Assembly: GCF_024400535.1 (NCBI RefSeq) | Contig: NZ_CP038800.1 | Span: 1,922,001-1,986,000, forward strand | Length of the DNA stretch: 64,000 nt | Reading direction: 5' to 3' | From: Treponema denticola | Lineage (GTDB): Bacteria > Spirochaetota > Spirochaetia > Treponematales > Treponemataceae | In this document: piece after piece, positions 32,162 through 42,006 of the stretch | Layout: every line of letters starts with the position of its first letter | Numbering within the stretch: the stretch's first letter is position 1 | Notes under the pieces: generated by a model | What the model saw: only the letters and a program-made list of their open reading frames with translations | The model's database searches: none | Told to the model about the DNA's origin: nothing | Position numbers and translations under genes: made by a program

Positions 32162-34996
32162 TCAAAAGCCGAACAATCTTCCCAGCTGGAAAACTAGGAC
32201 GGCAACCAGCGAGCTCAGGACCACTGGATACATAACACTGAATAGCGTCCAACCCACACTCTGTGTCTCGGTCTTTGTTGCCATAACGGTAGCAATACAG
32301 GGCGGGAAAAGGGCTATCAAAATCATAATGGTAAGACCGTCTAATGGGGTCAATCCCGTTTCCTTATCCTGAATGCGGGCTTCCAAAACTTTACCCGAAT
32401 CCTCGCTTGAAGACTCAACACTGTAAATGGTACCCAAGGTCGAAACAAGAGCTTCTTTTGCGGCAAAGGAACCCAGAATTGCGATATTTACCTTCCAATC
32501 GAAGCCCGCATATTTTGTAACGGGTTCCATTGCCTTTCCCAGATATCCCAAAACGGAGTTCTCCAAAGTTTCTTTACGCAGCTGTACGGAGATAAGCTTT
32601 AGGTCCGCACTTGCAGGGCGTATAGCCTTTGCAGCGGCAGCGGCCTCGGAATCGATTACAGCTGTGCCTGAAATTTTCACTTTTCCGGTTCTGACAATGG
32701 CAAAGAAGTAAGGATTCAGCTTTTGCCAATAAGCATAAAATGAAGCCTTTAAAATAGGCTTTTGAAATTCTTGAGCATCATTGTATGCCTTATCAAAATC
32801 TTTTTTTGCGGAAGAATACATATCAAAATAATTTTTAAAAGCTCCTATATTACTGCCGAGTTCAATTTTTCCTTTTAAGGCTATTTTTGTCATTTCGGGA
32901 TTTTGTAAAAACAATCTATTTACATTCTTTTCCATACCCTTAGCTCCGCCTAACCAATTTATGGCATCATACAAATAAAGCTTTTCGGTTAAACGCTGAT
33001 ATTCTATAAATCCCTTTTCGGAAGCAAAATATTGGGAATAGGAATTGTTTAATTTTCCTGCAAAGTCCTGAATGTAAGCAGCTTTTCTTGCTTCATATTG
33101 AGCAGTTTTTTCCGAGCTCAATGAGGGGAAATTTACGCCTGCCCAAATTATAACTGAAACGGCAACTACAGTCGTTGCAACTTTTTTTATAAAGCTCCAT
33201 AAGCGTTCAAGGGTGCGTGTTAAAACACCTCTAAGGGTCGGCATATTATAAGCCGGAAGCTCAAGTACAAAGGGTTCAGGTTTGCCGTGAACAACATAGA
33301 GGCTGAAATATTTTGCAACAATCAGGGCAACTATCAATGTAAAAAAGGAAATTCCGCCTAAAACTATCCATTGGTAACTTGTAAAAAATATTCCCGTAAT
33401 TAAAACATAAAAAGGAATCTTCGCCATACAGTTAAGAAGGGGCAGGATAAGAATCGTTACCAATCTTGACTTATCATCTCTGATTGTCCTTGTGGACATA
33501 ACACCTGGAACAACGCAGCCTCCCATTATAACACCCGAGAGAATCATAGGAAGGGTTGACTGTCCGTGTAAACCGAACTTGCGTAAAATCCTATCCATGA
33601 TAAAGGCAAGGCGGGCCATGTAGCCGACATCTTCCAAAAAAGCAATTAGGGCAAACAAGCAGAAAAAGATTGGGACATAGTTTAAAATCATTATTGCCCC
33701 ATCAATTATCCCGCTTAAAAACAAACCTCTTAATGGACCCTCGTTTATAAGTCCTTCAGGATAAATAAGCTGAGAAACTATTGCTCTGACAAATTTAAAT
33801 ATCGGGAAAACCTTGTCGGTCATCTTATAACCCAAAACTACCGTTATCCAATAAAAGACTAAAACAAGCTCAACCAAAATCAAAAGGCCGTAAACCTTGT
33901 GGCAAAGCACTTTGTCGATTCTGTCGGTTGAATTTATACTGCCTGAACTGCCTTTAGTATAGATAAGAGCAGCTCCTCCAGTAAAGGCAAAAGCTCCGGC
34001 TAAGCTAAGAATCAAGCGTAGAATGTTATTTGCAAAGATAGGAATCGGCAAAAGCAAAAAGAGGGAATCCAAAATTTCATAGGTTACAAAACAAAGAATA
34101 AGGGCGGCAATAACCTCGGTAATCTTTCTTTTAATATTTAAGGACTCGACGGCTTTTTGTTCAAGCTCTTTTCTTGAAACCGCAGCTTCAACAATTTTTT
34201 TTGCCGCAGCGGAGCGGGCAAGAGCTATTTCTATTTCAAAGCTGTGCTTATGTTTTTCCTTGTGCTCGGCTTCAATTTCTTTTATAAAAGTTAAAATGGA
34301 ATCAAAGTTTGTAAAATTTTTACCCTCTTCTTCAATAACTGCGGAATCCTTTTCGCAAAGCTTGATTGCAAGCCATCTTAATGGAATAGAAAAAAATTCG
34401 TCCTTTGCAGAATTCTTTAATTTTTCAACAATTTTTTCCAAATAGGATTCCATATCCTTACCGTAGGTAAGCATAAAGGGATTTTGCGGTTCGGAGCTTT
34501 CAGCCGTTTTTGAAATAAGCTCTTTTAATTCGTTTACTTTTTCTTTTTTCTTGGCCGAACCGGCTATTATCGGAATACCCAAGAGAGAAGAAACTTTATC
34601 GACATCGATTTGTAAGCCTGCATTTTTTGCAGAATCCATCTTGTTTAAGTACATAACAATAGGACAGTTCATTTCCAAAAGCTGGAATGTCAGGTAAAGA
34701 TGTCTTTCCAAATTTGAGGCATCGGCAATGTTTACCAAAAGCTCGGGCTTCTCACGGAGGATAAAATTACGGCTTACTCTTTCTTCCGGTGAATAGGAAG
34801 TAAGGCTGTAAGTCCCGGGCAAGTCGGTAATAAAAACCGATTGGTCAAGAGCAAAATACTCTCCCGGTTTTTTCTCGACAGTGATACCCGGATAGTTTGC
34901 AACATGCTGATGAGCTCCCGTCATCATGTTAAATAGGGTTGACTTACCGGAGTTAGGCTGACCGGCAAAAGCAATATTTATTTTTTCCTTTTTCAT
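32162..34996 (-). CDS. feoB: Ferrous iron transporter FeoB, long form
   Basis: 944 residues. The N-terminal GTPase has GQPNSGKST, DLPGTYSLTSYSPEE and NKMD. The membrane part keeps GGCVVPGVMSTRTI and PPCIATVMATK, which carry conserved Cys residues, and the gate-like helices. Compared with E. coli FeoB (773 residues) it has an insertion of roughly 190 residues (residues about 630-820, starting SLSSEKTAQYEARKAAYI) between two membrane segments. The insertion probably faces the periplasm. FeoA proteins are encoded immediately upstream (3-base gap to 35000). FeoB imports Fe(II). Confidence 0.93.
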   Translation of the reverse strand: MKKEKINIAFAGQPNSGKSTLFNMMTGAHQHVANYPGITVEKKPGEYFALDQSVFITDLPGTYSLTSYSPEERVSRNFILREKPELLVNIADASNLERHLYLTFQLLEMNCPIVMYLNKMDSAKNAGLQIDVDKVSSLLGIPIIAGSAKKKEKVNELKELISKTAESSEPQNPFMLTYGKDMESYLEKIVEKLKNSAKDEFFSIPLRWLAIKLCEKDSAVIEEEGKNFTNFDSILTFIKEIEAEHKEKHKHSFEIEIALARSAAAKKIVEAAVSRKELEQKAVESLNIKRKITEVIAALILCFVTYEILDSLFLLLPIPIFANNILRLILSLAGAFAFTGGAALIYTKGSSGSINSTDRIDKVLCHKVYGLLILVELVLVFYWITVVLGYKMTDKVFPIFKFVRAIVSQLIYPEGLINEGPLRGLFLSGIIDGAIMILNYVPIFFCLFALIAFLEDVGYMARLAFIMDRILRKFGLHGQSTLPMILSGVIMGGCVVPGVMSTRTIRDDKSRLVTILILPLLNCMAKIPFYVLITGIFFTSYQWIVLGGISFFTLIVALIVAKYFSLYVVHGKPEPFVLELPAYNMPTLRGVLTRTLERLWSFIKKVATTVVAVSVIIWAGVNFPSLSSEKTAQYEARKAAYIQDFAGKLNNSYSQYFASEKGFIEYQRLTEKLYLYDAINWLGGAKGMEKNVNRLFLQNPEMTKIALKGKIELGSNIGAFKNYFDMYSSAKKDFDKAYNDAQEFQKPILKASFYAYWQKLNPYFFAIVRTGKVKISGTAVIDSEAAAAAKAIRPASADLKLISVQLRKETLENSVLGYLGKAMEPVTKYAGFDWKVNIAILGSFAAKEALVSTLGTIYSVESSSEDSGKVLEARIQDKETGLTPLDGLTIMILIALFPPCIATVMATKTETQSVGWTLFSVMYPVVLSSLVAVLVFQLGRLFGF

Positions 34997-34999
34997 ATT

Positions 35000-35224
35000 C
35001 TAAACTTCTTTTACAATGATTTTTTTAGCTTCATCCTTGCGGACTGCAACAAGCGAACCGCAGATGGAAATATCAAAGGGATCTAAAAGCGGAGCCTTTC
35101 TTACAACCGACAGTTCAGCTCCGGGGGTAAACCCAAGACTTATAAGCCTTTGCAAAGTCATTCCGCTTATCTCAAGATCTTCTATGATTCCTTTTTTTCC
35201 TTGTTCCAATTCATCAAGAGTCAT
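35000..35224 (-). CDS. feoA: FeoA, cytoplasmic partner of FeoB
   Basis: 74 residues with the SH3-like FeoA fold: MTLDELEQGKKGIIEDLEISGMTLQRLISLGFTPGAELSVVRKAPLLDPFDISICGSLVAVRKDEAKKIIV. FeoA modulates FeoB. It starts 23 bases after the upstream FeoA-domain gene and ends 3 bases before feoB, so the three are co-transcribed. Confidence 0.9.
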   Translation of the reverse strand: MTLDELEQGKKGIIEDLEISGMTLQRLISLGFTPGAELSVVRKAPLLDPFDISICGSLVAVRKDEAKKIIVKEV

Positions 35225-35247
35225 TTAAATCTCCAATCTCCTCAATA

Positions 35248-35511
35248 CTATAAACGCACCAAAATTTTAGAAGCAAGATTATAATCTACTGCATATTTTG
35301 AACCGTTTACCAAAAGCAAAATAGGACCTTTTTTATCGGCCTGAGAAGTAACAACGGTTATTTCCGTATTTATATCTATTCCAAAACTGCGAAGGCGGGA
35401 AAATTCGGCCCCCGTTCCGTCAAATTTAAGTACGGAGGCCTTGTCGCCTTCCTTTAAAATAATTAAGGGTACCAATGTCAGCAACCTCTCACAAAATGTT
35501 GCAACGACCAT
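35248..35511 (-). CDS. Second FeoA-domain protein
   Basis: 87 residues. A FeoA-like core is visible from residue about 17 (LIILKEGDKASVLKFDGTGAEFSRLRSFGIDINTEITVVTSQADKKGPILLLVNGSKYAVDYNLASKILV). The N-terminal extension MVVATFCERLLTLVP is unusual, and a later start (for example the codon before PLII) cannot be excluded. Two FeoA genes before feoB is a known arrangement in some bacteria. First gene of the feo operon. The region 35512-35567 upstream is A/T rich with no clear regulator site. Confidence 0.75.
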   Translation of the reverse strand: MVVATFCERLLTLVPLIILKEGDKASVLKFDGTGAEFSRLRSFGIDINTEITVVTSQADKKGPILLLVNGSKYAVDYNLASKILVRL

Positions 35512-35567
35512 ACATTATTTTTTTATTTTAATCAAGGCATAAATGAAAAAAAATTAAAAATTCAGTT

Positions 35568-37361
35568 TTAATCTCGGTACAAATCAGCCTGAGCAGAATA
35601 AAGCATCCTATACTCCTCACAAGAAGAAAAAAGCTCGTCATGGGTACCTAAAGCTATGAGCCTGCCCTCTTTCATAAGGGCAACCCTGTCTACAAGCCTG
35701 CACAGGCCCGCCCTATGCGAGATAATTACAGCGGTTTTGTTTTTGATAAGGCTTATAAAGCGTTTTAGCACAAGGCTTTCTTCGATAGGATCGAGGGCCG
35801 AGGTCGGCTCATCAAGGATTAAAAAATCGGCATTTTTAAAACGGCAGCGGCTTAGGGCAAGCCTCTGCCATTCTCCACCTGAAAGTTCAGCTCCATTAAA
35901 AATACGCCCCAGTCTTCCGTCCAAACCGCCTGTCTTTTCTAAAAGATAATCGGCATCGTTTTCCTTTAAAGCTTCTATAATTTTTACCTCTTCGTTTATC
36001 TTGCTCAAATCTGAAATTGCAACATTTTCTCTCAAACTAAAATTATATTGAACAGGCTTTTGAAGAGTAAGAGAAATATTTTTATAAAGAGCATCCTTGT
36101 CAAGAAAATTTAAATCGGTACCGTCCCAAAAAACGGAACCTTCGTCTGCCTCATAAAGCCCTAAAATAATTTTAGAAAGAGTTGTCTTACCCGAACCGTT
36201 TTCTCCTATAAGAGCTATTGTTTCTCCTTTTCTAATGGAAAAATTTATATCCTCAATGGCTTTTTTATCTTTATTCGGATATGAAAAAGAAACGTTTTTC
36301 AATTCGATGCAATTTTTTAAACTACAAGCCGAATCTTTAGATTCGGCGGACGATTCGTTAGATTCGGCGGGAGCTTCTTCGGGTAAATCCAAAAAATCGA
36401 AAAAATGTTTTGTATGGGCGGCATACATTGAAATCGAGCCTAAGGCTTCCAAAAGATTCCGCATACAAAACTGAATCATAGTAAAAGCACCGATGGCCGC
36501 TCCAAAGTTTCCGATACTGATTGTTTTATTTAAGGCAAGATAAAGACAGATAAAAACGGCAATTCCATATCCGAGAGAAGAAAGCATGTCGCAAAACAAA
36601 ACGGAAAAGGCATCTTTTTTCTTTAACTTCCAAAAGGGATCAAAAACTTCCTTGTTCTTTTTAAGCCATTTTTCTTTTATGTACTCATCGGATCTTGAAA
36701 TCCGTAATTCTTTTCCCGCACTCTTGTCCGTAAAAAGAGACCAAAGATAATCCAATTTTCTCTCCTCAGGAATTTGAATCGATTTATATTTATACATTTC
36801 TTTTCCGCGGATAAGGCGGGTAATAAAATAAGGAATAACCGAAATGCCTGCAACAAAGAAAAGCCGCCAATCGAATTTGCTTATTACAAATGTTAAAGAA
36901 GCTATTTCGATAAATCGGCAAAAAATATAAATCATACGCATTACAAGATAAGACACATATTCGTTTTCTATGTTATCCTTAGCATACTTATACATATTTA
37001 AAATATTTGCATCTTCAAATTCGATTAAGCGTAAGCGTGAAGCTTTTTCGGCAATTAAAAGATTGGCATAATTATTCGGTTTTTCATACATTCCGATATT
37101 CATTGTGCCGTTATAAACAAGTGCCCATAATTCCTGTAAGACATAAAGGGAGGCAAAACTCAAAGCATAAAGTAAAAGACTTTTTGCTTCAACCCTTTTT
37201 TGAGAATAAGCTATAACGGTGTCAATAAAACCGCTTAAAAGAAGAGCTGCAATAGAATGAAACAAAGCCTGCCAAATCTCTTCAATTAAAACAAAAATAT
37301 GTGAAACGGGACTTACCCCAAAAGTAAATTTAAAAGAACGATATAGATAATTATTTTTCAT
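35568..37361 (-). CDS. ABC exporter half, membrane domain plus ATPase
   Basis: 597 residues: six-helix membrane domain (residues about 20-330) then ATPase with Walker A GENGSGKTT, signature LSGGEWQRLALSR and Walker B FLILDEPTSALDP. The stretch of Glu/Ser (EEAPAESNESSAESKDSACS) links the domains. The starting Met overlaps the preceding exporter gene by 4 bases, so the two probably form a heterodimer. The type resembles bacterial exporters of peptides or lipids; the substrate is not indicated by neighbours. Confidence 0.85.
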   Translation of the reverse strand: MKNNYLYRSFKFTFGVSPVSHIFVLIEEIWQALFHSIAALLLSGFIDTVIAYSQKRVEAKSLLLYALSFASLYVLQELWALVYNGTMNIGMYEKPNNYANLLIAEKASRLRLIEFEDANILNMYKYAKDNIENEYVSYLVMRMIYIFCRFIEIASLTFVISKFDWRLFFVAGISVIPYFITRLIRGKEMYKYKSIQIPEERKLDYLWSLFTDKSAGKELRISRSDEYIKEKWLKKNKEVFDPFWKLKKKDAFSVLFCDMLSSLGYGIAVFICLYLALNKTISIGNFGAAIGAFTMIQFCMRNLLEALGSISMYAAHTKHFFDFLDLPEEAPAESNESSAESKDSACSLKNCIELKNVSFSYPNKDKKAIEDINFSIRKGETIALIGENGSGKTTLSKIILGLYEADEGSVFWDGTDLNFLDKDALYKNISLTLQKPVQYNFSLRENVAISDLSKINEEVKIIEALKENDADYLLEKTGGLDGRLGRIFNGAELSGGEWQRLALSRCRFKNADFLILDEPTSALDPIEESLVLKRFISLIKNKTAVIISHRAGLCRLVDRVALMKEGRLIALGTHDELFSSCEEYRMLYSAQADLYRD

Positions 37362-39205
37362 AAATTTCCTCTCATAAAAACCTTTTTAGTGTCAGGCTCA
37401 TCCTTATACCAAGAGGCCTGCTCCTTGTACATTTTAGAATAAAGGCCGCCGTTTTTTATAAGTTCATCATGGGAGCCTTTTTCTATTATTCTTCCTTCAT
37501 TGAGCACAAAAATGATGTCTGCCATTTTTGCACTTGCAAGACGGTGCGAGATAAAAATACAGCCCCGCCCCCTATTGGAAGTACCTATAATTTTTTGAAG
37601 ATTTTGATACATTTCTTTTTCGGCTGAAGGATCCAAGGAAGCCGTAGGCTCATCAAAAATTATAAAATTAGTTTTAGCGGCACAAGCCCTCGCAATTGCA
37701 AGTTTTTGGTTTTGTCCTCCCGAAAGCTCCGTTCCCGATTCTTCCAATTTTCCAAGATGCTTATCCAGATCATCAAAAACAGGATCATCGGAAATAAGGG
37801 CAAGGGATTTTTTTAGGTGTTCATCATCATTTAAAAATTCGATGCTTCCCAGTGCTGCATTTTCACGCAGGCTCATCTGATAGCTTGCATAATCTTGAAA
37901 CACAACACTAAACTCCCTATGAAGAGCATCGCGGGAAAGAGAGTTTATGTTTTTTGAACCTATAAAGATATTTCCGGCTGAAGGCTTATAAAGTCCTGCA
38001 ATCAGTTTTATCAAACTTGTTTTTCCGCTGCCGTTTTTTCCTACCAAGGCAATGTGAGCTCCCGCTTCTATCCTAAAAGAAATATTTTTTAAAACTTCTT
38101 TTTTAGAATTAGGATAATGGAAAGAAACATTTTCAAAAATGATTGCATTTTTTTTATCAAAAATGTTTTGTTCTAAAATATTTTGTTCTAAAATTTTTTC
38201 CCCATGCCGCATCTTGTTATAATGAATATCATGGGGAAGGTCCATAAATGTATACAAAAAGCCGATACTCTTATTATCATCAATCAAGCCCCAAAAACTT
38301 TGAGACATAAATACAAGCAAATAATAAATTTCCGTTATTGAAGCTATAAGACCTGTAAACATTCCTACAGACACTTGTCCTCTTATAATTAACCTAATCA
38401 AAACAAAGATTAAAAAAGAAAACCATGCTATCATTATTACGGAAGCAATCCCCATGTAGCGGTAAGATTTTAGGGTAATCGATATTCTTTCCTTTAATAA
38501 AACCTTATACTTATCCTTACATTTTTTTACGATAAAAGGAATTGCGGAAAATATTTTTAATTCGGGTAAGGCATCCTTATTTGAAAGGAGGGAGCTTAAA
38601 TCTTCAAGTTCTCTTTCATCAAAAACTTGAGAAGCATAGATAGCTTGGATTTTTTTTGTTGCAATATATTCGTTTATAAAATCCAAAACTAAAAAAACCA
38701 AAAAGCCCAAACTCAGCCAAGGAGAAACCCTTGCAAATATAAAAACCATTCCAAAAAGTTTTATACTATCACAAAGGAATGCCCTACATTCTTTAAAAAG
38801 ATTTATAACCTTTTTTGCAGGCCGGCTCCTAATTTCCTTTAATGCATCGTGTAATGCAGCATCCTCAAAACATGCAAATTCTATCTTAAGCATCTTGGTT
38901 AAAATAGCTTCGGATAAATTATAAGTCAATTTTTTTTCAAGATAGATAAAGGCTATATTGCTTATAAAATTAACATGATTCATAAAAAGAATGGTGAAGG
39001 CTAAAACAGCGGCATTCCATAAAACGGAAGACAAAACAACAGACTCTTTTAAAAATAAAATTATAGAATCGATTAGTTTTTGAGTATATAAAACCGTAAA
39101 AGGAAGGGTCAGTCCCGTAAAAACCGAAAGAAAAAATAAGACTACAGCCGGAAAGGCTCCGTATTTAAAAACAGTGCAGATGCACTTAATAAAATTCTTT
39201 AACAT
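37358..39205 (-). CDS. ABC exporter half, partner of the gene at 35568
   Basis: 615 residues with six membrane helices (GAFPAVVLFFLSVFTGLTLPF through FSFLIFVLIRLII) and ATPase motifs GKNGSGKTS, LSGGQNQKLAIAR and FIIFDEPTASLDP. A short repeat (ILEQNILEQNIF) lies in the linker. It is the first gene of the pair; start has AGGAG upstream. The two subunits differ throughout, so one ATPase site may be degenerate, but both Walker motifs look intact. 39206-39421 upstream contains only a hairpin repeat. Confidence 0.85.
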   Translation of the reverse strand: MLKNFIKCICTVFKYGAFPAVVLFFLSVFTGLTLPFTVLYTQKLIDSIILFLKESVVLSSVLWNAAVLAFTILFMNHVNFISNIAFIYLEKKLTYNLSEAILTKMLKIEFACFEDAALHDALKEIRSRPAKKVINLFKECRAFLCDSIKLFGMVFIFARVSPWLSLGFLVFLVLDFINEYIATKKIQAIYASQVFDERELEDLSSLLSNKDALPELKIFSAIPFIVKKCKDKYKVLLKERISITLKSYRYMGIASVIMIAWFSFLIFVLIRLIIRGQVSVGMFTGLIASITEIYYLLVFMSQSFWGLIDDNKSIGFLYTFMDLPHDIHYNKMRHGEKILEQNILEQNIFDKKNAIIFENVSFHYPNSKKEVLKNISFRIEAGAHIALVGKNGSGKTSLIKLIAGLYKPSAGNIFIGSKNINSLSRDALHREFSVVFQDYASYQMSLRENAALGSIEFLNDDEHLKKSLALISDDPVFDDLDKHLGKLEESGTELSGGQNQKLAIARACAAKTNFIIFDEPTASLDPSAEKEMYQNLQKIIGTSNRGRGCIFISHRLASAKMADIIFVLNEGRIIEKGSHDELIKNGGLYSKMYKEQASWYKDEPDTKKVFMRGNL

Positions 39206-39263
39206 ATTGAACTCCTAGACAAAAGAAAAAAGTTTACAACTTAAAAGGCACACCATTACAGCA

Positions 39264-39289
39264 CTCCTCAAAACCGAAGTTTTTAGAAG
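39264..39289. repeat. Palindromic hairpin, copy C of a short dispersed repeat
   Basis: CTCCTCAAAACCGAAGTTTTTAGAAG; on the minus strand it forms CTTCTAAAAAC with a TTCG loop and GTTTTGAGGAG, one mismatch. Related to 540-566 and 32114-32138. Nothing else is seen in the 39206-39421 gap. Confidence 0.45.
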
Positions 39290-39421
39290 TTATCTAGTTT
39301 TAAAAGAAACTTAAAATCTGTAATCGGCGGCTATTTTTGTCTATTTATTCAATTTATTTTCCTCTCATTTTATATCTATTAAAAATTACAATCTTTGATA
39401 CATGTTATCAAAATCTATAAA

Positions 39422-41038
39422 TCATGTCAATGTTTCGCTTATCCACTCTTTTACGGTTTTTTCTTCCGAATCAAAACTTACACCTATAAGAACTATATTT
39501 TTATTTTCAGCCTTGTACCTTTCGGTATAGTTTTTTTCTTTGATTTGTTTTAAGGCATCTTCCGCACTTTCCTTTAGCTTAAACTCAAAGACGTAAACAG
39601 CCTTTTCTGTTTTTACAACGCAATCGGTTCTTCCTGTAGATGAAGGAGTTTCCACTTCGACAAACTGTCCCATCAAGGCAAAAACCAAGTAAATGCAAAC
39701 TTGAAAATTATGCTCCCTCAAGGCGATGCTTTCATTGCTGTCTTTTTTTTCCGTACCGTAGGGGAGGCTTGCCATTATCGACTTTAATCTTTGCATAAAC
39801 TCATCTACCTTTCCCGCTCTTAAATCCCTTGTAAACTGAACAACATTAAAAGAGGTATCTGTAAAATTTATATTCGAATATTCAGGTAAAAGATTATACA
39901 AAAAGCCGTAACGCACTTCCTCATTCGGAAAGCCCAGCAAGTACATCTTATATTCTTTATCATAGCCTTTTATAGTCAAGTAACCCGATTGAAACAATAC
40001 GGGTATAATCGAGTCCACACCTGCCCTGTAATCGGATAAAAATGCAGAATTCATCTCTACGTTTCCGTCCAAGTCGGGAATATTGTAGTCCGCTCTTTTT
40101 AATTCATTTACCAAAAAGGTCGGAGTGCCTGTTGCAAACCAATAGTCTTCAAATTGTTTTGAAAAAAAGACATTGAGCAGACTGAATGGGTTATACATCA
40201 TTTCCGTTCCATAAGAAAAACAATAACCGTCATATCTTTTCTTTAAGGCCGAAACACAATCTTCATAGCTTAATTCATTTTTTTCGGCTAGGGTTTCTAT
40301 TTCGGGGCGGAAGGTTTCTACTAATTCTTTTTGACTTATTCCGCAAATAGCTGAATACTCCGGATTTATACTTATATCATTTAGATTGTTTAAATCGCTG
40401 AAAATGCTTACCTTGCTGAATTTGGTAACTCCGGTTAAAAAGGCAAAGCGTATTGCTTGGTCGGCTGTTTTTATAACTCCGAAAAAACCTTTAAGAATTG
40501 TCTTATAGATTTCATTTAAGGCAGCATCCTTCCACATAGTGTGAAGAAGGGGCTTATCATACTCGTCTATAAGGATAACGGACTGCTTTCCGGTTTTTTT
40601 GTATGCACGGTGTATAATGCCGAAAAAACGCTCTGCCAGAGTATTTTCAGAATTGCTCTTATCATATAATTCTTCCCATCTGCAAAGATGATTATTTAAA
40701 ACGCTTTCAAGGTCTTCCCTTGTTTCATATTTTGCAAGATTAAGATCCAAATATAAAACGGGATATTCCAGCCAGGTTTCTCGATTTTCTTTTTCCGACT
40801 CTTCGAGCTTTTCAATGGCAAGCCCCTTAAACAATTCTTTTTGCCCTAAAAAATAAGCTTCAAGAGTAGAAAGAAAAAGACTTTTTCCAAAACGCCTCGG
40901 ACGGCTTAAAAAATAGACACGGCCCGAAGATACCAATCTATAAACATATTCGGTCTTATCGACATAGAGATAATTATCATCCCGTAATACCTTAAAACTT
41001 TGTACACCTATAGGCAGCTTTCGGCTAAAGTTCATCAT
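39422..41038 (-). CDS. AAA-ATPase with C-terminal PD-(D/E)XK nuclease-like domain
   Basis: 538 residues from ATG 41038 (AGAGGA 7 bases upstream; a start further upstream would run well into the lipoprotein gene). N-terminal LPIGVQSFKVLRDDNYLYVDKT and Walker A-like RPRRFGKSLFLSTL with Walker B SVILIDEYDKPL mark the AAA-like family PF09820-type. The C-terminus has GRTDCVVKTEKAVYVFEFKLKESAEDALKQIKEKNY, a PD-(D/E)XK pattern (Asp, Glu-x-Lys). This two-domain family is common in Bacteroides and spirochetes and often appears in many copies; its role is unknown. It overlaps the upstream lipoprotein by 14 bases. Confidence 0.8.
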   Translation of the reverse strand: MMNFSRKLPIGVQSFKVLRDDNYLYVDKTEYVYRLVSSGRVYFLSRPRRFGKSLFLSTLEAYFLGQKELFKGLAIEKLEESEKENRETWLEYPVLYLDLNLAKYETREDLESVLNNHLCRWEELYDKSNSENTLAERFFGIIHRAYKKTGKQSVILIDEYDKPLLHTMWKDAALNEIYKTILKGFFGVIKTADQAIRFAFLTGVTKFSKVSIFSDLNNLNDISINPEYSAICGISQKELVETFRPEIETLAEKNELSYEDCVSALKKRYDGYCFSYGTEMMYNPFSLLNVFFSKQFEDYWFATGTPTFLVNELKRADYNIPDLDGNVEMNSAFLSDYRAGVDSIIPVLFQSGYLTIKGYDKEYKMYLLGFPNEEVRYGFLYNLLPEYSNINFTDTSFNVVQFTRDLRAGKVDEFMQRLKSIMASLPYGTEKKDSNESIALREHNFQVCIYLVFALMGQFVEVETPSSTGRTDCVVKTEKAVYVFEFKLKESAEDALKQIKEKNYTERYKAENKNIVLIGVSFDSEEKTVKEWISETLT

Positions 41039-41651
41039 GGTCAATTCCTCTAATCTTTTCAAGGGCATCTTCATCCGATATAAAATCATATAAGAGCTTT
41101 GCATCTTCAAGACTTATAGGAACACTCTCAAAAGAAACTATAAAATCATTTTTGGGATTAATGGGCCTAGCGCTAAACGAATTTAAAACCAGATAAGCCT
41201 GATTTTCTTTTAATAAAAAGCCGAATTCCAAATGATTTTCTTTTCCGCCTATAATCAAAAAGCGCTCCATAGTTTCATCTATCTTAGAATGTATAAAGCA
41301 GTATAATTCCGTAGAACCTAAGAAGCCGGCTCCATTTCTTATATTATCTTTTTTTGCAGTTTCAACTATCCTAAAAAAAGATTCAAGGATTGACTTAAAC
41401 GAAGTATAAGAATCAAAATCAAGACGGGCCTTATATAAAAGAGAATCAAGTTCAATCGAGACAAAATCATCCTTAGCTTTTTGAGTCAAATTATAGCTTA
41501 GCGTATATAAGACATCAAAATCAGACTCAAGAGTCTTTGTTCTCTTTTCTTTAGCAATAGTTTGAGAATGTAAAGAATTCCTAGGAAGTGTAGAACAACC
41601 TACAAAAAGAATCATTAAAATAAAAATAAAAAGGAAATAATTTTTTTTCAT
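41025..41651 (-). CDS. Lipoprotein, family not recognised
   Basis: 208 residues with lipobox FVGC (signal MKKNYFLFIFILMILFVGC). The mature part is alternately hydrophobic and charged, without a recognised domain. It overlaps the AAA/PD-(D/E)XK gene by 14 bases, so is translated with it. Divergent from xseB. Confidence 0.7.
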   Translation of the reverse strand: MKKNYFLFIFILMILFVGCSTLPRNSLHSQTIAKEKRTKTLESDFDVLYTLSYNLTQKAKDDFVSIELDSLLYKARLDFDSYTSFKSILESFFRIVETAKKDNIRNGAGFLGSTELYCFIHSKIDETMERFLIIGGKENHLEFGFLLKENQAYLVLNSFSARPINPKNDFIVSFESVPISLEDAKLLYDFISDEDALEKIRGIDHDEL

Positions 41652-41723
41652 ATCTTATACTCTCCTCACATCCTTATTATATCTCATTTAAAAAAAAAGT
41701 CAATCCGATTTTATAAAGCAGAC

Positions 41724-41752
41724 TTGACCCTCATCAAAAAAAAGGATAGTAT
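41724..41752 (+). promoter_or_regulatory. Promoter of xseB-mutL, predicted leaderless
   Basis: TTGACC (41724-41729), 17-base spacer, TAGTAT (41747-41752). Six bases later is ATG 41759. This placement supports that ATG over the in-frame TTG at 41753. Confidence 0.6.
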
Positions 41753-41758
41753 TTGTCT

Positions 41759-41995
41759 ATGAAAAAATTTGAAGAAAGACTGGAAAAACTTGAAAAGATA
41801 AGCGATGACATACGCTCCTCCGATATTCCTTTGGAAAAGGCTCTTTCTCTTTTTGAAGAAGGCATAAAGCTTGCCAAAGGGCTTGAAAAAGATATAGAAA
41901 AAATGGAAGGAAAGATTGAAGTCTTATTAAACCAGCCCGTACTGCCTGAAGAAGAACCGGAACTCGATCTGTTTACGATAACGGAAACCGTTTAA
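41759..41995 (+). CDS. xseB: Exodeoxyribonuclease VII small subunit
   Basis: 78 residues with the XseB helical hairpin: MKKFEERLEKLEKISDDIRSSDIPLEKALSLFEEGIKLAKGLEKDIEKMEGKIEVLL. XseB binds XseA to form the single-strand DNA exonuclease. The xseA gene is not in the window. mutL follows 11 bases later. Confidence 0.93.
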   Translation: MKKFEERLEKLEKISDDIRSSDIPLEKALSLFEEGIKLAKGLEKDIEKMEGKIEVLLNQPVLPEEEPELDLFTITETV

Positions 41996-42006
41996 AGGAA
42001 GCCCGC

